A stretch of 12,056 bases of DNA from an uncultured Eubacteriales bacterium. Its GTDB lineage: Bacteria > Bacillota > Clostridia > Christensenellales > Aristaeellaceae. Positions 7,896-12,056 of the stretch are shown piece by piece. The stretch covers positions 1 through 12,056 of the forward strand of contig URUF01000057.1 of the NCBI GenBank assembly GCA_900550955.1. Reading direction: 5' to 3'. The notes below the pieces were generated by a model. It was given only the letters and a program-made list of their open reading frames with translations, was not told where the DNA came from and did not search any database. Position 1 is the first letter of the stretch. Each line of letters begins with the position of its first letter. Both the position numbers and the translations under genes were made by a program.

Positions 7896-8069
7896 CGGCG
7901 AAAAAGCTCGCCTGCGGCGATCTTTTCCGCCGAGGATTGCGCCGTTCGCCTACTCGCTTCGCTCGCCGGGCGGCGAACGGCGTAAGGAAACCTTGCTACG
8001 CAAGGCTTCCGAAACCGGCGTACACGCCGCCGGTTTCGGAACAAGCGTTGGAGGGCTCAGGCCCTCCAA
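7896..8069 (+). repeat. Tandem hairpin cluster after btuD
   Basis: Most of the 359-base gap between btuD and ispG is made of inverted repeats in series: 7896-7906 with 7922-7932 (11 bp, one mismatch); 7940-7950 with 7972-7982 (11 bp, same arms as the btuF-btuC hairpin); 7986-7996 with 8000-8010 (GGAA plus CCTTGC arms, one internal mismatch); 8007-8018 with 8030-8041 (12 bp); and 8048-8056 with 8061-8069 (9 bp, 4-base loop). The third and fourth share 8007-8010. The cluster leads into the repeat at 8060-8099 and the terminator at 8098-8122. Beyond that, 8123-8223 shows nothing clear. No convincing protein is encoded. Confidence 0.8.
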
Positions 8070-8099
8070 GCCTCCCATGGGGTTTATCGACAAGCTGAA
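8060..8099 (+). repeat. Dispersed terminator-linked repeat, copy 2
   Basis: This copy matches 4-43 at 37 of 40 positions. It starts as the right arm of the 8048-8069 hairpin and runs into the terminator at 8098. As in copy 1, the gene to the right is on the minus strand, and both copies have the same orientation. It is a candidate short interspersed 3'-end element of this genome. Confidence 0.8.
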
Positions 8100-8122
8100 A
8101 GCCCGCCTGCGGCGGGCTTTTC
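8098..8122. terminator. Terminator of the btuFCD operon, probably bidirectional
   Basis: AAAGCCCGCC (8098-8107) and GGCGGGCTTT (8111-8120) form a 10-bp stem with a 3-base loop. On the plus strand the T residues at 8118-8121 follow the GC part. Because the base of the stem is A-T, the minus strand also reads GC stem then TTT, so it may stop ispG transcripts as well. It lies between convergent btuD and ispG. Confidence 0.8.
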
Positions 8123-8223
8123 TAATGAGTTTACCAGGGTTCTTCTGCGGCCTGCGCCTCAAGGCATCGCCAGCAAGCGGGCCGCGGGCTCCCCGCACAA
8201 AGGGGGCGTGCAAACCGCCCTTC

Positions 8224-9324
8224 TCACTCCCGCCCGCGCGCCAGCTCCCTGGCCCGGGCAATCAAAATGCCCGCCAAATCGCCCTCCACGCGCTGGGGGG
8301 CTTTTCCTTTTTCAAAGATCGCGCCTACGGCATACCCGCTGCCCGCGCCGCCGGCAGCGCCGCCCGCGCTGGACAAGCCGCCGCCCGCCAGGCCGATATC
8401 CGCCTCGCGCGCCTCGCCGGGGCCGTTGACCACGCAGCCCATCACCGCCACGGTCAGCGGCACGCGGATATCCTTAAGCTCCTCCTCCACGCGGCGGGCG
8501 ATGGCCGCCACGTCAATGCCCGTGCGCCCGCAGGTGGGGCAGCTTACCACGTTTACAAAGCCCTTGCGCAGGCCCACCGCGCGCAGGATGTCAATGGCGG
8601 CGGCGGCCTCAGGCACGGGGCTGCCGGTAAGGGATACGCGTATGGTATCCCCAATGCCGTCCAGCAGCAGCGCGCCAATGCCGATGGCGCTTTTGATATT
8701 GCCCGCGCCGGGCAGGCCCGCCTCGGTCACGCCCACGTGCAGGGGATAATCCGTTTCCCGCGCGGCCAGGCGATACGCCTCCACGGTCAGGGGCACGCTG
8801 GAGGCCTTCAGGCTCAGCACGATGTCGTGAAAACCCGCATCCTCCAAAAGCCTGGCGTGCATGAGGGCGCTGTCCACCATGCCGCGGGCGGTCACGCCGC
8901 CCTCGCGGGCCAGCACGTCCTTTTCCACGCTGCCGCTGTTTACCCCTATGCGGATGGGCACGCGGTGCATTTTGGCGCAGTCCGCCACGCGGCGCACCTC
9001 CGCCGCGCTGCCGATGTTGCCCGGGTTGATGCGCACCTTGGCGATGCCGCGCTCCATCGCGCCCACGGCCAGGTCCGCCCGGAAGTGGATATCCGCCACC
9101 AGCGGCACCGGCGACCCGTCTATGATGGCACCAAGCGCGTCCAGGCATTTTTCATCATACACGCTCAGGCGCACGATGTCGCACCCCGCCTGGGCCAGCT
9201 CCCTCACCTGCGCAAGCGTGGCCCGCGCGTCGCGGGTATCGGTGTTGGTCATGCTTTGCACGGTCACGGGCGCGCCCCCGCCAATGGGGGTATGGCCGAT
9301 CAAAAACGAACGGGTTTTGCGCAT
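8224..9324 (-). CDS. ispG: 4-hydroxy-3-methylbut-2-en-1-yl diphosphate synthase IspG (GcpE)
   Basis: This enzyme of the MEP isoprenoid pathway reductively converts the cyclic diphosphate MEcPP to HMBPP, using a 4Fe-4S cluster. The 366-residue product shows the TIM-barrel start VTVQSMTNTDTRD (20-32), VADIHF (77-81), KVRINPGNIG and RIGVNSGS (125-132). The C-terminal cluster domain carries Cys262 and Cys265 (SCPTCGRTG), Cys297 (MGCVVNGPGEA) and the conserved Glu304. After ADIGLAG there is an unusual Gly/Ser/Ala-rich stretch (about 314-332) before AIFEKGK. Length is otherwise normal. The start is supported by AAAGGAGG (complement of 9333-9340) 8 bases upstream. It follows the thioesterase gene by 15 bases and is probably co-transcribed from the promoter near 10119. 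Confidence 0.97.
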   Translation of the reverse strand: MRKTRSFLIGHTPIGGGAPVTVQSMTNTDTRDARATLAQVRELAQAGCDIVRLSVYDEKCLDALGAIIDGSPVPLVADIHFRADLAVGAMERGIAKVRINPGNIGSAAEVRRVADCAKMHRVPIRIGVNSGSVEKDVLAREGGVTARGMVDSALMHARLLEDAGFHDIVLSLKASSVPLTVEAYRLAARETDYPLHVGVTEAGLPGAGNIKSAIGIGALLLDGIGDTIRVSLTGSPVPEAAAAIDILRAVGLRKGFVNVVSCPTCGRTGIDVAAIARRVEEELKDIRVPLTVAVMGCVVNGPGEAREADIGLAGGGLSSAGGAAGGAGSGYAVGAIFEKGKAPQRVEGDLAGILIARARELARGRE

Positions 9325-9339
9325 GAAAGCTTCCTCCTT

Positions 9340-10068
9340 TTACGCCCTGTCCTTCCAGGCGCCCTCCACGCCAAAGCACACGGTATCGCCATGCCTGCCG
9401 TAAAGGGTGCTGCGCCCGCCGCCGTCCGCAAGCGAAAGGGCGAGCGTTTCGCCGGGCAGCACCTCAAAGTTGTAGTGCACAAGCAGGTCGCTCACCATTT
9501 GCTTTTCATGGCGCTCGGGCGCAAACTGGTTCATAAACCAATCCACATAGCGGGTGTTGTTCACATGCCCGTTCATATCCAAATCCATATAAACGGGCGT
9601 GTAGCCATGCTCTGCGGCGGGCGCGTCCACGGCGCGCAGGTTGCCGGGGAAGGGCAGGGGCGCGGGGATATCAAACGCGGGCATGGCCTGCCCAAGCCGG
9701 GAGGGCAGGGCAATCTTTCGCGTTTCCAAATCCAGCAGCACAAATAGCGCGCTGGCGCGCCCCAGCTCCCTGCCGTCCGCCTCAAACAGGAAATAGCGCG
9801 GAAAAAACATGTGCCGCGTGGCTCCCGGCCAGGTGCGCACCGTTACCGTCCGCCCCAAAACGGGGTATTCGTCCATCTGCAAGCGGGCGCGGGTTAGCAC
9901 CCAGGCCAGGCCCAGCTTTCTTAGCTCCTCAAAGGTAAGGCGCAAAAGGCGGCAGTGGCCATCCGCCGCCTCCTGCATGGCGCGGAACACCGCGCCCGGC
10001 TGCCAGTGCCCCGTAAAATCCACCGAGCACATATCCAGCGTTGTTTGGTATAAAAAGGGTTCGTTCAT
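9340..10068 (-). CDS. Acyl-ACP thioesterase (FAT family)
   Basis: This enzyme hydrolyses acyl-acyl carrier protein to free fatty acid, ending or diverting fatty acid synthesis in the cytoplasm. The 242-residue product has two hotdog halves as in PF01643. The first half has VDFTGHWQPGAVFRAMQEAADGH (16-38), LAWVLTRARLQMDEYP and VTVRTWPGATRHMFFPRYF. The second half has the catalytic segment DLDMNGHVNNTRYVDW (162-177) with Asp164, Asn166 and His168, and a candidate catalytic Glu202 in HYNFEVLPGE. Length fits bacterial members and is shorter than plant FatA/FatB, which have transit peptides. The start at 10068 has AGGA about 9 bases upstream. It is the first gene of a two-gene unit with ispG. Chain-length preference cannot be read from the sequence. 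Confidence 0.93.
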   Translation of the reverse strand: MNEPFLYQTTLDMCSVDFTGHWQPGAVFRAMQEAADGHCRLLRLTFEELRKLGLAWVLTRARLQMDEYPVLGRTVTVRTWPGATRHMFFPRYFLFEADGRELGRASALFVLLDLETRKIALPSRLGQAMPAFDIPAPLPFPGNLRAVDAPAAEHGYTPVYMDLDMNGHVNNTRYVDWFMNQFAPERHEKQMVSDLLVHYNFEVLPGETLALSLADGGGRSTLYGRHGDTVCFGVEGAWKDRA

Positions 10069-10088
10069 GGTTTCACATCCTGAAATGG

Positions 10089-10117
10089 TTTTGCGCGCGT
10101 TCTAAGGCCGCGCAAAA
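10089..10117. repeat. Inverted repeat near the thioesterase transcription start
   Basis: Arms TTTTGCGCG (10089-10097) and CGCGCAAAA (10109-10117) pair perfectly over 9 bp around an 11-base centre. It covers the predicted start of the thioesterase transcript (about 10112), so it could be an operator or a leader hairpin. The arms resemble those at 4578-4602. Confidence 0.5.
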
Positions 10118-10118
10118 C

Positions 10119-10127
10119 AGTATAGCA
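10119..10127 (-). promoter_or_regulatory. Extended -10 promoter of the thioesterase-ispG unit
   Basis: On the minus strand the sequence reads TGCTATACT, an extended -10 element (TGnTATACT). The expected -35 position holds no good TTGACA match, which is common with extended -10 promoters. Predicted start near 10112, about 44 bases before the thioesterase ATG. Confidence 0.6.
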
Positions 10128-10165
10128 TATTTCCCGCTAAAATAGGATATTTTATCTTGATTTGA

Positions 10166-10194
10166 TTGACGCATACCCCTGAATTTGATATGAT
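10166..10194 (+). promoter_or_regulatory. SigA-type promoter of the 5'-nucleotidase gene
   Basis: TTGACG (10166-10171) and TATGAT (10189-10194) are separated by 17 bases. Transcription should start about 10201, 63 bases before the chosen ATG at 10264. This also argues against using the in-frame ATG at 10201, which would be leaderless. Confidence 0.8.
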
Positions 10195-10206
10195 GAAAGC
10201 ATGCAA

Positions 10207-10222
10207 GGGAGCGGCCGCTCCC
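10207..10222 (+). repeat. 16-base perfect palindrome just downstream of the promoter
   Basis: GGGAGCGGCCGCTCCC is a perfect palindrome at about +7 to +22 of the predicted transcript. It could be a repressor site or a leader hairpin. Nothing identifies a regulator. Confidence 0.5.
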
Positions 10223-10263
10223 CCAAGCACCCTAGGGAAATTGCGAAAGGATGGGATACCTTC

Positions 10264-11940
10264 ATGAACACGAAGAAACTGCTTTCCCTCGTCGTGGCCC
10301 TGATCGTGGCGCTGTGCGCGTTCGTTCCGGCCTTTGCTGAGGAAGCCGCCGGTCCCCTCGCCGGCAAGCTGGTTATCCTGCACACCAACGACGTGCACGG
10401 CCGCGGCATGGTAGCCAGCGGCGCGTTTGGCTATGCCCGCATCGCCCAGCTGAAAAAGAACGTTGAGGCCCTGGGCGCAAGCGTTCTGTTGCTGGACGCC
10501 GGCGACGCCTCCCAGGGCACCCCGCTGGTAAACCTTAGCTATGGCAAGGCCGCCATGGAATTTATGAACGCCGCCGGGTACGACGCCATGACCGTGGGCA
10601 ACCACGAGTTTGACTGGGGCCTGGATAACCTGCTACAAAACCGCGAGGCGGCCCAGTTCCCCCTGCTGGCCGCCAATATCACCGATAAGGTAAGCGGCGA
10701 GCTCACCTTCCAAGCCAATAAGGTGTTCGAGCTGTCCAACGGCATGAAGGTTGGCGTGTTCGGCCTGGCCACCCCCGAAACCATGACCAAGGCCCACCCC
10801 GACAAGGTCAAGGGCATTACCTTCTCCATGGGCGAGGCCCTCTACGCCGACGCGCAGAAGCAGATTGACGAGCTCACCGCCGCAGGGTGCGACCTCATCG
10901 TAGCCCTGGGCCACCTGGGCGTATCCGACGAGAGCGAGCCCAACCGCTCCATCGACGTAATGAACAACGTGACCGGCCTTGACCTGTTCATCGACGGCCA
11001 CAGCCACACGGTGATTGACGGCGGCGAAACCGTAAACGGCGCGCTGCTCACCAGCACCGGCAATTACAGCGAGGCCATCGGCTATGTAATCGTGGATATC
11101 ACCACGAAGGACGATAAGGTTCAAAAGAGCCTGACCGCCGGCCTCTACACCCTGGACGACGAGGTTGAAACTCTTCTGGCCGCCGGCGCCCAGCTTGGCA
11201 AGGACGAGGAAGTGGACGCCGTTGTTAGCGGCATCAACGACCAGGTAAACGCCGAGCTCTCCGCCGCCTTCGCCAAGACCGAGGTGCTTTTGGACGGCAA
11301 CCGCGACCCCGGCGTGCGCACGCAGGAAACCAACCTGGGCGACTTTGCCTGCGACGCCATCCTTTGGGCCGCGCAGGAGGCCCTGGGCGACACCTATAAC
11401 GTTGTGGCTGCCGTAACCAACGGCGGCGGCATCCGTGAAAGCATCCAGATCGGCGATGTGACCATGCTGGATATGAAGACCGTGTTCCCCTTCGGCAACG
11501 AAGTGGCCGTGCTCACCGTAACCGGCGCGGAGCTGCTTGAGGCCCTCGAAGCCGCCACCTGCACCACGCCCGACGCGATTGGCGCTTTCCCGCAGGTTGC
11601 CGGCATCGAGTTCACCATCGATACCTCCGTGGCTTATGAGAACGGCGAGCAGTATCCCAGCTCCACCTACTTCAAGCCTGCCGCCCCCGGCAGCCGTGTG
11701 ACCATCGCTACCGTTGGCGGCGAGCCCTGGGACGCCGAGAAGCTGTATACCATCGCCACGAACGACTTTACCGCCGCCGGCGGCGATACCTACTATGCCT
11801 TCGCTTACCCCTACGCCACCTCCGGCTACAAAACCGGCGTGGCGCTGGAGGACGCGCTGGTCAACTACACCCAACAGGTGCTGGGCGGCGTGATTGGCGA
11901 GCAGTACGCTCAGCCGCAGGGCCGCATCACCGTAAAGTAA
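10264..11940 (+). CDS. Secreted 5'-nucleotidase / 2',3'-cyclic phosphodiesterase family protein
   Basis: This is an exported metal-dependent phosphatase, expected to strip phosphate from extracellular nucleotides so nucleosides and phosphate can be taken up. The 558-residue product has a signal peptide ending in PAFA (residue 25). The metallophosphatase domain (about 34-280) contains TNDVHG (Asp43, His45), DAGDASQG (Asp81), GNHEFD (Asn113, His114, Asp117), GHLG (His217) and GHSH (His246, His248), the full ligand and catalytic set of the UshA family. The C-terminal nucleotide-binding domain (about 352-530) has TNLGDFACDA, VTNGGGIR, KTVFPFGNEV and ATNDFTAAGGDTYYAF. It ends normally in GRITVK, with no LPXTG or other anchor. 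The start at 10264 gives a normal signal, though the Shine-Dalgarno (AAAGGA) is rather distant. It appears to be a single-gene transcript. Confidence 0.93.
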   Translation: MNTKKLLSLVVALIVALCAFVPAFAEEAAGPLAGKLVILHTNDVHGRGMVASGAFGYARIAQLKKNVEALGASVLLLDAGDASQGTPLVNLSYGKAAMEFMNAAGYDAMTVGNHEFDWGLDNLLQNREAAQFPLLAANITDKVSGELTFQANKVFELSNGMKVGVFGLATPETMTKAHPDKVKGITFSMGEALYADAQKQIDELTAAGCDLIVALGHLGVSDESEPNRSIDVMNNVTGLDLFIDGHSHTVIDGGETVNGALLTSTGNYSEAIGYVIVDITTKDDKVQKSLTAGLYTLDDEVETLLAAGAQLGKDEEVDAVVSGINDQVNAELSAAFAKTEVLLDGNRDPGVRTQETNLGDFACDAILWAAQEALGDTYNVVAAVTNGGGIRESIQIGDVTMLDMKTVFPFGNEVAVLTVTGAELLEALEAATCTTPDAIGAFPQVAGIEFTIDTSVAYENGEQYPSSTYFKPAAPGSRVTIATVGGEPWDAEKLYTIATNDFTAAGGDTYYAFAYPYATSGYKTGVALEDALVNYTQQVLGGVIGEQYAQPQGRITVK

Positions 11941-11959
11941 CATTCGAAAAACTTCCAAC

Positions 11960-11996
11960 AAAAAGCGGGCCGCGCAGCCATAAGGCTGCGCGGCCC
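11960..11996. terminator. Terminator hairpin after the 5'-nucleotidase gene
   Basis: A perfect 13-bp GC stem (11967-11979 with 11984-11996) has a 4-base loop. On the minus strand it is followed, after two bases, by five T residues (complement of 11960-11964). On the plus strand it is followed by AAATCGTTT, without a real T run. It is thus best formed for a minus-strand gene coming from the right of the window, and may also end the 5'-nucleotidase transcript. Confidence 0.75.
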
Positions 11997-12056
11997 AAAT
12001 CGTTTCATCAGCTCCGGCCCGGCGGAAAAAAGCCACGCGGCACAGGGGCCGCCTGG

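Noticed and set aside
7896..8069. CRISPR array
   Set aside because: The repeats are inverted hairpins of different sequence, not direct repeats with regular spacers, and no cas gene is present.
7855..9747. A 630-codon plus-strand open frame overlapping the end of btuD and running antisense through ispG and most of the thioesterase gene
   Set aside because: It is a by-product of GC-rich codon bias opposite ispG; it has His/Ala/Gly-rich composition, no family motif and crosses the hairpin cluster and terminator.
10633..12036. A 467-codon minus-strand open frame opposite the 5'-nucleotidase gene
   Set aside because: The plus-strand gene has a promoter, signal peptide and complete catalytic motifs; the antisense frame has low-complexity Gly/Val/Ala composition and crosses the terminator.

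Overview
This is a GC-rich (roughly 60%), densely coded bacterial chromosome segment. Strong Shine-Dalgarno sites, sigma70/SigA-type promoters, short hydrophobic Sec signal peptides, a cobalamin riboswitch and a plant-type (FAT family) bacterial acyl-ACP thioesterase together suggest an anaerobic Firmicute of the Clostridia class, perhaps from a gut. That is inferred from style; no marker gene here fixes the taxonomy.

Layout. (1) Positions 77-4552, minus strand: a three-gene ABC importer operon of the Fe3+/AfuA-FbpA superfamily. It has its own promoter, then the binding protein, a fused 12-helix permease and a TOBE-type ATPase, and ends in a possible 39-residue small ORF with a good ribosome binding site. 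(2) Positions 4578-8122, plus strand: divergent promoter, cobalamin (B12) riboswitch, then btuF-btuC-btuD, closing in a run of hairpins and a terminator. The riboswitch makes vitamin B12 or another corrinoid the likely substrate, rather than ferric siderophore. (3) Positions 8224-10127, minus strand: acyl-ACP thioesterase followed 15 bases later by ispG of the MEP isoprenoid pathway, convergent with btuD. (4) Positions 10166-11996, plus strand: a single gene for a secreted 5'-nucleotidase, with its own promoter and a 3' hairpin terminator.

How it fits together. These are two nutrient importers (one of unknown, possibly metal, substrate; one for corrinoid), an extracellular nucleotide-scavenging enzyme and two housekeeping lipid/isoprenoid enzymes. 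Both importer operons put the binding protein first and have strong GC hairpins between it and the permease, an arrangement expected to give more binding protein than permease. All three exported proteins have signal peptidase I-type signals without a lipobox or visible anchor.

I see no defence system, phage, transposase, tRNA, rRNA or CRISPR. The least explained parts are non-coding: a terminator-linked repeat present at both 4-43 and 8060-8099, a tandem hairpin cluster after btuD that shares hairpin arms with the btuF-btuC gap, a mutually exclusive pairing around the btuF ribosome binding site, and the 39-residue ORF at 77-196.
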